Source: Bacillota bacterium (GTDB taxonomy: Bacteria; Bacillota; Clostridia; Tissierellales; Tissierellaceae). From it: 43,944 nt of DNA. The position numbers and the translations under genes are program-made. The notes beneath the pieces are model-generated. The model did not search any database. It saw nothing but the letters and a program-made list of their open reading frames with translations, and was not told the DNA's origin. Numbering within the stretch: position 1 is the first letter of the stretch; every line of letters starts with the position of its first letter. Where the stretch lies: NCBI GenBank assembly GCA_023388495.1, contig JAEWGC010000014.1, positions 1-43,944 on the forward strand, in the 5' to 3' direction. This document shows, piece by piece, positions 1-8,423 of the stretch.

Positions 1-350
1 GTTTTGTCTGAACGGCTGCAGGCGCAATGGACTTAGAAAATCAAAAAAGGGTTAAAGACTTAACTGAAAAATACGGTGCAGAAAACATGATCGTATTAAT
101 CGGTGGTGCAGAAGCTGAATCAGCAGGGTTAGCAGCTGAAACAGTTACAGCAGGAGACCCAACTTTTGCAGGTCCATTAGCAGGAGTTCCGTTGGGACTT
201 AAAGTTTATCACGCAGTAGAGCCAGAGTTCAAAGAGTCAGTAGATGCTGATGTATATGATGAGCAAATTGGTATGATGGAAATGGTTCTAGAAGTTGATT
301 CAATCATTGAAGAAGTAAAATCAATGAGAGATGAGCATACAAAGTATTAA
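1..350 (+). CDS. grdA: Glycine reductase selenoprotein A (GrdA), 5' truncated, with in-frame UGA
   Basis: GrdA is the small selenoprotein of glycine reductase. It accepts the carboxymethyl group from the GrdB selenol as a Se-carboxymethyl intermediate and passes it to the GrdC/GrdD acetyl-phosphate-forming component. The window starts inside the gene: reading in the frame of the stop at 348-350, bases 3-11 give F-V-UGA, followed by TAAGAMDLENQ. This is the conserved selenocysteine site of the family. The body (IVLIGGAEAESAGLAAETV and FAGPLAGVPLGLKVYHAVEP) matches GrdA along its length. About 43 N-terminal residues lie outside the window. The ATG at 27 is an internal methionine and not a start. 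It is followed by grdX, grdE and grdB on the same strand. UGA recoding needs SelA/B/C/D, which are not in this window. Confidence 0.96.
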
Positions 351-406
351 TAATTAATTCGGCAAGTATCAATATCATATTAGGATGATAGGGGAGGAGA
401 AAATTT

Positions 407-790
407 ATGGCAAAAAATATGAATTATCAAATAGTAACTAATAATCCAACTGTAAAAAACATTTATGAAGAAGTGATCTTTGTTGAAGGTGACTTTGAAG
501 ATGTGTTATTTAAAGTTAGAGATTTAGTTCATACAGGTTTTGAACTTATTAATCATCCTCTAGGAGCAAGCATAAGAATGTTTTTCTCCCCTTATCGTTC
601 TATCATTGTGAGGGAGAAACAAGAAAAGATAAATGATGTTTACGTAGAAACTATTGAAAATAGTATAGAAAATTATAAAAAACATATGAGTGTAAGAAAT
701 CCAGATACAGTAAATAGTGAAGATTATGCTTTAATTGATGCTGAACTGTTGAAATCAGCATTAGATGAATATGAAAGAATTTATAATTAA
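407..790 (+). CDS. grdX: GrdX family protein
   Basis: A 127-aa protein of the GrdX family, found in glycine/sarcosine/betaine reductase operons; its biochemical role is not known. I call it from its place between grdA and grdE, its size and its general resemblance (N-terminal YQIVTNNPTV, central HTGFELINHPLGASIRMFFSPYRS). No signal peptide or membrane segment is visible, so it is probably cytoplasmic. The ATG is preceded by a clear GGGGAGGAG ribosome site (391-399), which supports the start. It is presumably cotranscribed with the grd genes on both sides. It contains no in-frame UGA. Confidence 0.85.
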   Translation: MAKNMNYQIVTNNPTVKNIYEEVIFVEGDFEDVLFKVRDLVHTGFELINHPLGASIRMFFSPYRSIIVREKQEKINDVYVETIENSIENYKKHMSVRNPDTVNSEDYALIDAELLKSALDEYERIYN

Positions 791-820
791 AAATAAAAAA
801 TAAAGTGGAGGTGACTTTCC

Positions 821-2107
821 TTGAAACTTGAACTTAGAAGAATCTATATTAAAGATATTCAGTTAGGAAATGAAACAACTGTAAAAAATGGAGTTCTAAC
901 AGTAAACAAAGAGGAATTAATCAATAAGCTTAAGGAAGACGAAAGAATTAAAGATGTTAAGCTTGATGTAGCAAGACCTGGAGAAAAGGTAAGAATTATT
1001 CCAGTAAAAGACGTTATTGAACCTAGAGTGAAAATCGAAGGAGAAGGAAATGGTTTTCCAGGAGTATCCACAAAGATGGCTCAACTAGGCGATGGGAAAG
1101 TTAATGTACTTCATGGTGCAGCTATTGTAACTGTTGGAGACATTGTAGGATTCCAAGAAGGTGTAGTTGATATGTGGGGTGAAGGTGCAAAATGGACTCC
1201 ATTTTCAAAGACTTTCAACTTAGTAGTAGATATTATACCTGTAGAAGGGCTAGCTCCACATGTTCACGAAACAACTGTTAGATTAGCAGGACTTAAGGCA
1301 GCAGAATTTGTAGGAGAAGCAGGAAGAAATGTAGAGCCTGATGAAGTACTAGTATATGAAATGGGTAGTCATACTGAAGAAAGCAAGAAATATCCTGACC
1401 TACCGAAGGTAGCATATGTAGAAATGCTTATTTCTCAAGGATTACTTCATGATGGATATATCTATGGTGTAAACAGCCAATTAATATTACCAACACTACT
1501 ACATCCAAATGAGGAATTAGATGGAGCAGTAATCAGCGGTAACTGTGTTGCAGCATGTGACAAGATAACTACTTACCAACATCAAAACAACTCAGCAATC
1601 CTTGACTTATATGCACAACATGGCAAAACTATTAACTTCCTAGGTGTAATACTTACTCCAGAGTTAACCACTCTTGAAGGTAAATTTAGAACATGTGATT
1701 ATACAGCTAAATTATGTAAGAGCTTAGGTGCAGATGGAGTTATTATATCTGAAGAAGGTTATGGTAACCCAGACTCAGACTTACTTATGATCTGTAAGAG
1801 ATTAGAAGATTCAGGTATAAAGACAGTTCTAATAACTGACGAATGTTCAGGATGGGATGGAATGAGCCAGCCTTTAGCAGATACAGCAAAAGAAGCTGTA
1901 GCAGTAGTATCTACTGGAAATGTTAGCCACGTAGTTACATTACCACCAGCAGATAAGGTAATAGGAAATGATAAAGCAATAGCAACTCTAGCAGGAGGTT
2001 GGGAAGGCTGCTTAGAAGCTGATGGAAGCTTAAAATGTGAGCTAAATGCAGTAATAGGAGCAACTTCAGAAATCGGATATCATAACTGTACAGTTAAATT
2101 ATATTAA
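821..2107 (+). CDS. grdE: Glycine reductase component B proprotein GrdE (pyruvoyl-dependent)
   Basis: GrdE is the substrate-binding proprotein of the glycine-specific component B. It cleaves itself next to a cysteine to give two subunits, one carrying an N-terminal pyruvoyl group that binds glycine as a Schiff base. The protein has 428 aa, the normal family length. The cleavage motif GNCVAACDKIT is present, with its first Cys at residue 242, the position reported for characterised GrdE. The start is a TTG at 821, chosen because a strong GGAGGTGA lies just upstream (806-813) and no better in-frame ATG exists. It is followed by grdB after 24 bases, so the two component-B genes are translated from one message. 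Confidence 0.95.
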   Translation: MKLELRRIYIKDIQLGNETTVKNGVLTVNKEELINKLKEDERIKDVKLDVARPGEKVRIIPVKDVIEPRVKIEGEGNGFPGVSTKMAQLGDGKVNVLHGAAIVTVGDIVGFQEGVVDMWGEGAKWTPFSKTFNLVVDIIPVEGLAPHVHETTVRLAGLKAAEFVGEAGRNVEPDEVLVYEMGSHTEESKKYPDLPKVAYVEMLISQGLLHDGYIYGVNSQLILPTLLHPNEELDGAVISGNCVAACDKITTYQHQNNSAILDLYAQHGKTINFLGVILTPELTTLEGKFRTCDYTAKLCKSLGADGVIISEEGYGNPDSDLLMICKRLEDSGIKTVLITDECSGWDGMSQPLADTAKEAVAVVSTGNVSHVVTLPPADKVIGNDKAIATLAGGWEGCLEADGSLKCELNAVIGATSEIGYHNCTVKLY

Positions 2108-2131
2108 TTAATTGGGAAAGGAGGAGAAAAT

Positions 2132-3433
2132 ATGAAATTCAAGGTATTATATTATGTTAATCAATTCTTTGGACAAATAGGTGGAGAAGATAAAGCAGGA
2201 ATGGAGCCAATCTTCAAGAAAGAAAATATTGGACCAGCATTAGGGTTTAATGGACTTCTTGGAGATGAAGGGGAAGTAGTAGGTACATTAATATGTGGTG
2301 ATAACTACTTTAACGAAAATAAAGAAGAAGCATTAGAATATATAATGAAGGTAATTAAAGAAGAAAATCCAGATATAGTTGTTGCAGGACCAGCATTTAA
2401 CGCAGGTAGATATGGTATGGCTTGTTCTGGAGTAGCTAATGCTGTAATAGATGAATTAAATATTCCAGTAGTTACTGGTATGTATATAGAAAACCCAGGT
2501 TTGGATTCCTGTAGATCTAAGGCGATAGTGGTTAAGGTTTCAGACTCAGCTGCTGGAATGAGAAATGCACTTCCTGTAATGGCTAATATTGTAAAGAAAC
2601 TAATGAAGGGTGAAGAGCTAGGTCTTCCAGAGGAGGAAGGATATATAGCTCAAGGTAAGAGACTTACTGTTTTCTCAGAAAAAAGAGGTTCTCAAAGAGC
2701 AGTAGAGATGTTAATCGCTCGTTTAAATAATGAACCTTTTGAAACTGAGCTACCAATGCCAGTATTTGATAAGGTAGATGCAGCAGCAGCTATTAAAGAT
2801 TTAAGTAAAGCAACTATTGCTTTAGTAACTAGTGGTGGAATGGTTCCACATGGTAACCCAGATAGAATTCAATCAGCTAGTGCTCAAAAATGGGGAAAAT
2901 ATGATGTAAGTGGAAGAGATGCATTAACAGGAGAATATTGTACAATTCACGGTGGATTTGACCCTGTATATGCTAATGAAATTCCAGATAGAATAGCACC
3001 CCTTGATATGCTAAAAGAATATCAAAAAGAAGGTGTGATCGGTAATGTATTCGAGTATTTCTATACTACTACAGGTACAGGAACATCTGTTGGAAATTCA
3101 ATAAAATTTGGTACTGAAATCGGTAAAGAATTAAAAGAAGCAGGAGTAGATGGTGTTATACTAACATCAACCTGAGGCACTTGTACACGTTGCGGTGCAA
3201 CGATGGTAAAAGAAATTGAAAGATATGGCATACCAATAGTTCATATGGCTACTATAACAACAATCTCCGAATCAGTAGGAGCTAATAGAATTGTTCCAAC
3301 TATTGCAATACCTTATCCAGTTGGAAATCCAAATCTTCCAAAGGAAGAAGAATATACAATGAGAAAGAAAATGGTTGGTAGAGCATTAAATGCTTTAGCA
3401 ACAGAAGTGACTAAACCTACACAGTTTGAATAA
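2132..3433 (+). CDS. grdB: Glycine reductase component B selenoprotein GrdB, reads through UGA
   Basis: GrdB carries the catalytic selenocysteine of component B, which attacks the glycine Schiff base on GrdE and cleaves ammonia from it. Two stretches in the same frame, 2132-3172 and 3176-3433, are separated by one TGA at 3173-3175. Read through, they give a continuous 433-aa protein, the usual GrdB length, with Sec at residue 348 in the context LTST-U-GTCTRCG, the conserved GrdB active site with its nearby CxxC. The gene would otherwise be split in two, so any annotation ending at 3175 is truncated. Its ATG follows AAAGGAGG. A hairpin just after the UGA fits a bacterial SECIS element. The stop at 3433 is followed by overlapping inverted repeats. 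Confidence 0.97.
3173..3202 (+). promoter_or_regulatory. bSECIS-like hairpin after the grdB UGA
   Basis: A perfect 6-bp inverted repeat, CGTTGC (3188-3193) and GCAACG (3197-3202), encloses a GGT loop and starts 12 nt after the UGA at 3173-3175. Bacterial SECIS elements, bound by SelB, place a short stem with a G in the apical loop at about this distance inside the reading frame. Spacing, stem and G-containing loop all fit. No equally clean stem was found after the grdA UGA at 9-11. Confidence 0.75.
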
Positions 3434-3440
3434 TTCCATT

Positions 3441-3481
3441 TTCGAGGGAGGGCCTCCTTTTTATGACACACCTCCCTCGAA
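3441..3481 (+). terminator. Overlapping hairpins after grdB (terminator or attenuator)
   Basis: A perfect 11-bp inverted repeat, TTCGAGGGAGG (3441-3451) and CCTCCCTCGAA (3471-3481), has no T tract after it. Nested over its left arm is a short GGAG-GGC-CTCC hairpin followed by TTTTTAT, which has the form of an intrinsic terminator. The two structures share bases and cannot form together. This suggests controlled readthrough from grdB into the transporter gene, though simple termination is also possible. Confidence 0.6.
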
Positions 3482-3543
3482 CAATAAATTAGAGGTTATT
3501 TGCACCATGAATTGTTAAGAAAAAGACAAAGGAGTGTATAATA

Positions 3544-4896
3544 ATGGAAAATAACGGAGTTGAAAACAGAGAAAGTTGGGGGAGTAGATTTGGTTTCATA
3601 ATGTCAGCAGCAGGATTTTCAATTGGTCTAGGAAATATATGGAGATTCCCATATTTAGTAGGAACTAATGGCGGTGGAGCTTTTGTTCTTGTTTATTTAT
3701 TAATATGCGCTTTAATTGGTATACCTTTATTTACTATGGAAATGAGCTTGGGTCGTAAAACTCAACTTAACCCAGTTGAAGGAATGAGATTTCTAACTAA
3801 AAAAGGCAGTCCATGGGTAGCATTTGGTTGGTTAGGTGTAATAGCAGCTTTTGTTATATTAACATATTATATTCAAATTATGGGATGGATAATGGCATAC
3901 TTAGTTAAGATGGGATCAGGACAGCTTGCAGGACTAAGTGCTGATGCATATAATCAAGCTTTCGTAGATTTTACATCCAATCCTCTAGTAGTAGGCGGAT
4001 TTACTCTAGCTTGTGTAATTATAATTGGGTTAATATCTGCTAAGGGACTTGAAAATGGTATAGAAAAAGCTTGTAAAATAATGATGCCAACACTTTTTAT
4101 AATGTTAATAATATTAGCCATTAGATCTCTTACTTTACCTGGAGCAATGGAAGGACTTAAATGGTACTTAAAGGTTGATTTTTCTAAAATAACAGGAAAG
4201 ACTCTTTTAGCGGCTTTGGGACAATGTTTCTTCTCTATAGGAATTGCCAGTGGTGGAGCATTTGTATATGGCTCTTATTTAAAGAAAGATAGTAATATAC
4301 CATCAGATGGATTGATGATAATTGGATTTGACGTATTAGCAGCTTTAATAGCAGGAACTGTAATATTCCCAGCTATATTTGCCCTTGGATTACAGCCAGA
4401 TGCAGGTTCATCTTTATTATTTGTAACTATGTCAAATTTATTTAATCAATTACCTTTAGGAAATCTATTTGGTGCGATGTTTTTCTTATTAATATTCTTT
4501 GCAGCTTTATCTTCAGCCTTAGGTTATTTAGAGCCTATTGTAATTACAGCTACAGAGTTATTTAAAATGGATAGGAAGAAATCAGTGTGGTTATGTTTGA
4601 TTTTAATCTTTATTATAGGTTTCCCAACAATAATGGCTCAAGGTCCATGGAGTGATATATTAATCGGAGGTAGAAACTTCTTCGACTTCGCTGATTATCT
4701 TTCAGGAAATATAATGATGCCTTTAGGAGCACTAGTATTATCTTTATATACAGTATTCGTTTGGAAATTTGAAAAATATCAAGAAGAAGTAAATATTGGT
4801 GCAGAGGGTTTTAGGGTATTTAAATGGTGGAAACCATTAGTTACTATAGTTATACCAGTAGCTTTATTAATAATATTTATAACAGGAGTATTTTAA
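3544..4896 (+). CDS. Sodium-dependent transporter, NSS/SNF family (LeuT fold)
   Basis: A 450-aa integral membrane protein of the neurotransmitter:sodium symporter family, which imports amino acids or related small molecules with Na+. The family hallmark in TM1 is clear: GFIMSAAGFSIGLGNIWRFP near residues 17-36, followed by GGGAFVLVYL and the ExSLGR turn. Several further hydrophobic helices follow (for example FVILTYYIQIMGWIMAYLV and ALGQCFFSIGIASGGAFVYG). The ATG has AAAGGAG 8 bases upstream. Its position just downstream of the grd genes suggests that it supplies glycine or another Stickland amino acid. That substrate is inference; the sequence does not show specificity. Confidence 0.92.
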   Translation: MENNGVENRESWGSRFGFIMSAAGFSIGLGNIWRFPYLVGTNGGGAFVLVYLLICALIGIPLFTMEMSLGRKTQLNPVEGMRFLTKKGSPWVAFGWLGVIAAFVILTYYIQIMGWIMAYLVKMGSGQLAGLSADAYNQAFVDFTSNPLVVGGFTLACVIIIGLISAKGLENGIEKACKIMMPTLFIMLIILAIRSLTLPGAMEGLKWYLKVDFSKITGKTLLAALGQCFFSIGIASGGAFVYGSYLKKDSNIPSDGLMIIGFDVLAALIAGTVIFPAIFALGLQPDAGSSLLFVTMSNLFNQLPLGNLFGAMFFLLIFFAALSSALGYLEPIVITATELFKMDRKKSVWLCLILIFIIGFPTIMAQGPWSDILIGGRNFFDFADYLSGNIMMPLGALVLSLYTVFVWKFEKYQEEVNIGAEGFRVFKWWKPLVTIVIPVALLIIFITGVF

Positions 4897-4929
4897 TTAA
4901 GTTCTATATTAGAATCGATTGTTTTACTT

Positions 4930-4976
4930 AATAATATAAGTTAGGTCATTGTGACCTAACTTATATTATTTTTCTT
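4930..4976 (+). terminator. Intrinsic terminator after the NSS transporter
   Basis: A perfect 19-bp inverted repeat (4930-4948 with 4952-4970) with a TTG loop is followed by TTTCTTTT. It is strong, and because of the A/T-rich outer arms it could also act on the opposite strand. Confidence 0.93.
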
Positions 4977-5056
4977 TTACTACTTTTCTTTTCTACATAA
5001 AATGATATAATATATTTATGTTTAGTGACTCGAAATATATAATAAGGTGGTAGAAT

Positions 5057-6433
5057 ATGAATAGAAAAAACAAGACAGAAATGATATTAAAAGGAAGTAT
5101 TTACAAGGCACTTCTAACACTATCTATACCAATTATGATTAATAGCCTTATTCAAACCCTATACAATCTAGTAGATGGTGTATGGGTAAGTAAAATCTCT
5201 TCAGTTCATTTTGCAGCTACAGCATTTGTTTGGCCAGTAAACTTCCTATTTATATCATTAGGAATTGGCTTATCTATAGCGGGTACTTCCCTATTGTCTC
5301 AATTAGTTGGGGGAGATAAGTTAAAAGAAGCAAAGGAATATTCTACCCAGTTAATGGCCATTACCATATTAAGCTCAATAGTTTTCACAGTTATGGGTTA
5401 TATCATCAGTCCAACTATTATTAGATGGATGGGTGCTACTGGTGACTTAGCTAGGCTAGGAAATATATACTTAAGAATTACCTTTTTAGATATGCCGTTC
5501 ATGTTTTTATTTTTTAATATTAACTCTATGATGAATGCACAGGGAGATACGATAACCCCTACTGTACTTAGTGGTATTTCTGCATTGATAAACGTAGTTT
5601 TAGATCCAATATTTATATTTACATTTGGTTGGGGGATTGCAGGAGCAGCTTGGGCTACATTGGCATCTAGAGCAATCTTAGCTATAGTAGGATTTATAAT
5701 GTTATTTAGCGAGAAAAATAAGATTAGACCAAACTTTAGAGAATTTAAATTTAATAGAGAGATAATTAAAGAAATAGTTACCGTAGGTTTGCCTTCTACA
5801 ATTGGGCAGTCAGGATCTTCACTGGGGTTTATAGTGTTAAACGGATTTATTGGGTCCTATGGAACTGCAACCATAGCAGCTTATGCCATGGTTAATAGAA
5901 TAACTTCTCTAGTAATGCAACCAGCTATGGGAATGGGATCAGCCTTAACTGCAATAGTAGGTCAAAATATGGGTGCGAATCAGATAGATAGGGTAAAGGA
6001 AGCATTTCATAAGGCATTAAAACTTACAGCTATTATAGGTACCGTAGGATGTATACTTTTAATAGTATTTGATAATCCGATTATTAACTTTTTTATGCAA
6101 TCAAAGGATGACCCTGCTGTTATAGAATTAAGTTTAACTTATTTATTCTATATATCATTATCTATGCCACTCATGGGTATATTTAGTGTATTACAGGGAA
6201 TATTCCAAGGCTCAGGAAATACTAAGTATTCTATGAGTATGGAAGTAGGTAGACTTTGGTTTGTAAGACTTCCAATGATATTGTTATTTAAACATTTTAC
6301 AAACTGGGGTTCCTCTGGTATATGGTTCTCCATGAGTTTTAGTAACCTTATAGTTTGTTTATATGGTTATTGGATATATAGAGGAAATGGATGGCAAAGA
6401 AAAGTAATAAAAGGAGAGGCTAGTACTAATTAA
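5057..6433 (+). CDS. MATE family efflux transporter
   Basis: A 458-aa, 12-helix MATE-type exporter (MatE domain repeated twice), which expels drugs or metabolites in exchange for Na+ or H+. The start LLTLSIPIMINSLIQTLYNLVDGVWVSK is typical of the bacterial NorM/DinF-like branch. The second half repeats the pattern (VGLPSTIGQSGSSLGFIVLNG). The hydrophobic segments cover nearly the whole length and there is no signal peptide. ATG is preceded by AAGGTGG. A TATAAT at 5006-5011 may be its -10 box, although the matching -35 is weak. It is transcribed alone, with terminators on both sides. The substrate is unknown. A second, only distantly similar MATE gene lies at 14356. Confidence 0.93.
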   Translation: MNRKNKTEMILKGSIYKALLTLSIPIMINSLIQTLYNLVDGVWVSKISSVHFAATAFVWPVNFLFISLGIGLSIAGTSLLSQLVGGDKLKEAKEYSTQLMAITILSSIVFTVMGYIISPTIIRWMGATGDLARLGNIYLRITFLDMPFMFLFFNINSMMNAQGDTITPTVLSGISALINVVLDPIFIFTFGWGIAGAAWATLASRAILAIVGFIMLFSEKNKIRPNFREFKFNREIIKEIVTVGLPSTIGQSGSSLGFIVLNGFIGSYGTATIAAYAMVNRITSLVMQPAMGMGSALTAIVGQNMGANQIDRVKEAFHKALKLTAIIGTVGCILLIVFDNPIINFFMQSKDDPAVIELSLTYLFYISLSMPLMGIFSVLQGIFQGSGNTKYSMSMEVGRLWFVRLPMILLFKHFTNWGSSGIWFSMSFSNLIVCLYGYWIYRGNGWQRKVIKGEASTN

Positions 6434-6459
6434 ACGGAGAATTAATTCTCCGTTTTTTG
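6432..6459 (+). terminator. Intrinsic terminator after first MATE gene
   Basis: AAACGGAGAA (6432-6441) pairs perfectly with TTCTCCGTTT (6446-6455) around a TTAA loop and runs into a T tract. It begins inside the stop codon of the MATE gene. Confidence 0.95.
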
Positions 6460-6486
6460 TTTTGTATGTCTAATATATGTTATAAT
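6457..6486 (+). promoter_or_regulatory. Putative sigma-A promoter for the ABC-F gene
   Basis: TTGTTT at 6457-6462 and a perfect TATAAT at 6481-6486, 18 bases apart, lie 38 bases before the ABC-F start. The -35 overlaps the T tract of the preceding terminator. Confidence 0.55.
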
Positions 6487-6523
6487 ATTTAGTTAGAAAA
6501 ACAAAAAAAGAAAGGGAAATACT

Positions 6524-8407
6524 ATGAATTTAATATCTATAGAAAATTTATCAAAGGCATATAGTGAAAAACAATTATTTGTTGATATAAACTTTGGAAT
6601 AAATGAAGGGGATAAAATAGGTCTTATAGGTGTAAATGGCACTGGTAAAACAACATTCTTAAAGATCATAGCTGGAATAGAAGAGTCCGATACTGGAAGA
6701 ATAATTAAAGGCAATAACGTAAATATTGAATATCTGCCACAGGATATAGACTTCGATCTTGAAGCAACTGTAGTAGAACAAGTTTTTAAAGGGAACTCTA
6801 AAAACATTCAGTTAGTTAGAAGATACGAAGAAGCCCTTATGAATCCAAATACAAAAAATGAAGAGATTCTAAGATTGACTCAGGAAATGGATGAAGCCAA
6901 TGCATGGGATTTAGAAGCTGAGGCGAAAGCAGTACTAACTCAGCTTGGAATTACAGATTTCAATGAAAAAATAGGGAATCTATCTGGTGGACAAAGAAAA
7001 AGAGTGGCCTTAGCATCGGCTTTAATTAATCCTGCAGATTTGCTTATACTAGATGAACCTACCAACCATTTAGATAATACTACAATAGACTGGCTAGAGG
7101 AATATTTAAGTAGGAGAAAGGGAGCGCTCCTTATGATTACCCATGATAGATATTTTTTAGATAGGGTAGTTAATCAAATAATCGAGTTAAATAGGGGAAA
7201 TATTTATTCATATAAAGGAAATTATAATTATTTTCTAGAGAAAAAGCTGGAGAGAGAAGAAATGGAAGCGGCTAGTGAGAAGAAAAGACAATCTTTGCTT
7301 AGGAAGGAACTGGCTTGGATGATGAGAGGTGCAAGGGCTAGGACTACAAAGCAGAAGGCTAGAATAGAACGTTTCAATGAGTTAAATAATAGAGAATTAG
7401 ATTTGCCCCATGAAAAGCTTGATATATCTGTAGGAGGAACAAGGCTAGGAAGGAAAATCATTGAGATAGAAGCTATAGAAAAATCCTTTGATGGGAAAAA
7501 GGTTATAGATGATTTTAGTTATATAGTTCTAAGAGATGATAGAGTAGGTATCCTTGGACCAAACGGCAGTGGTAAATCAACTTTAATGAATATTATCTCA
7601 GGAAAACTTGAACCAGACAAAGGGATTGTCGATATAGGTGAAACAGTAAAGATTGGAGTATTTGCTCAAGAAAATTTAAATATGGATAATAATATGAGAG
7701 CCATTGAATTTATAAAGGAAGGCGGAGAATATATCCAAACTACCGATGGTGAGAAAATATCAGCCTCTCAAATGATGGAAAGATTCTTATTCCCTAAAGA
7801 ACTTCAATGGACTCCAATAGGTAAGCTTTCAGGAGGAGAAAAAAGAAGACTACACCTTCTTCGCGTTCTAATGGAAGCACCAAATGTACTTCTTTTAGAT
7901 GAGCCTACAAATGATTTAGATATAGATACATTAACTGTATTAGAGGATTATATCGAGGAATTTCCTGGAGCAGTAATTATAGTATCTCATGATAGATATC
8001 TACTAGATAAGGTAGTAGAAAAACTGTTTGTTTTTGAAGGCAATGGAAAAATTGTAGGATATACTGGGAATTATGAATACTTCAAAGAAGTATCTAAGGC
8101 TGAAAAAGAAAATAATATAGTAGAAAAGAAACCAGAAAAGAAGGAAAGACAAAAAGAAAATAATAAACCTCTAAAATTGACATTTAAAGAGCAAAAAGAA
8201 TGGGATGAAATAGATGATGTTATTGCAAAACTTGAGAATGATATATTAAGTATAGACACTAAGATGGGAGAAGCATCCAGTGACTATACAAAACTTCAGG
8301 AATTATTTAAGGAAAAAGAAGAAGTAGAAAAGAAATTAGAAGAAAAAATGGAGAGATGGCTTTATTTAAGTGAATTAGTTGAAAAGATAGAAGAAAAAAG
8401 GAATTAG
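6524..8407 (+). CDS. ABC-F family ATPase (Uup/YfmR-like translation factor)
   Basis: A 627-aa protein with two ABC nucleotide-binding domains and no membrane segments, which is the ABC-F layout. Such proteins bind the ribosome E site and relieve stalled translation or give antibiotic protection. Domain 1 has Walker A GVNGTGKTT, signature LSGGQRKR and Walker B LLILDEPTNHLD. Domain 2 has GPNGSGKST, LSGGEKRR and VLLLDEPTNDLD. The linker between them is rich in Lys/Arg/Glu, as in the interdomain P-site tip. A charged coiled-coil C-terminal tail from about residue 530 (AEKENNIVEKKPEKKE onward) resembles the Uup/YfmR subgroup. ATG follows AAAGGGA. The gene lies 16 bases before topB, so the two are probably cotranscribed. 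It could be a resistance-type ABC-F, but the tail favours a housekeeping role. Confidence 0.93.
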   Translation: MNLISIENLSKAYSEKQLFVDINFGINEGDKIGLIGVNGTGKTTFLKIIAGIEESDTGRIIKGNNVNIEYLPQDIDFDLEATVVEQVFKGNSKNIQLVRRYEEALMNPNTKNEEILRLTQEMDEANAWDLEAEAKAVLTQLGITDFNEKIGNLSGGQRKRVALASALINPADLLILDEPTNHLDNTTIDWLEEYLSRRKGALLMITHDRYFLDRVVNQIIELNRGNIYSYKGNYNYFLEKKLEREEMEAASEKKRQSLLRKELAWMMRGARARTTKQKARIERFNELNNRELDLPHEKLDISVGGTRLGRKIIEIEAIEKSFDGKKVIDDFSYIVLRDDRVGILGPNGSGKSTLMNIISGKLEPDKGIVDIGETVKIGVFAQENLNMDNNMRAIEFIKEGGEYIQTTDGEKISASQMMERFLFPKELQWTPIGKLSGGEKRRLHLLRVLMEAPNVLLLDEPTNDLDIDTLTVLEDYIEEFPGAVIIVSHDRYLLDKVVEKLFVFEGNGKIVGYTGNYEYFKEVSKAEKENNIVEKKPEKKERQKENNKPLKLTFKEQKEWDEIDDVIAKLENDILSIDTKMGEASSDYTKLQELFKEKEEVEKKLEEKMERWLYLSELVEKIEEKRN

Positions 8408-8423
8408 ATGAAAGGATGTTTAT

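Noticed and set aside
859..1071. Minus-strand open frame inside grdE
   Set aside because: It is antisense to a well-recognised gene, with low-complexity Ser/Thr/Leu composition typical of shadow frames.
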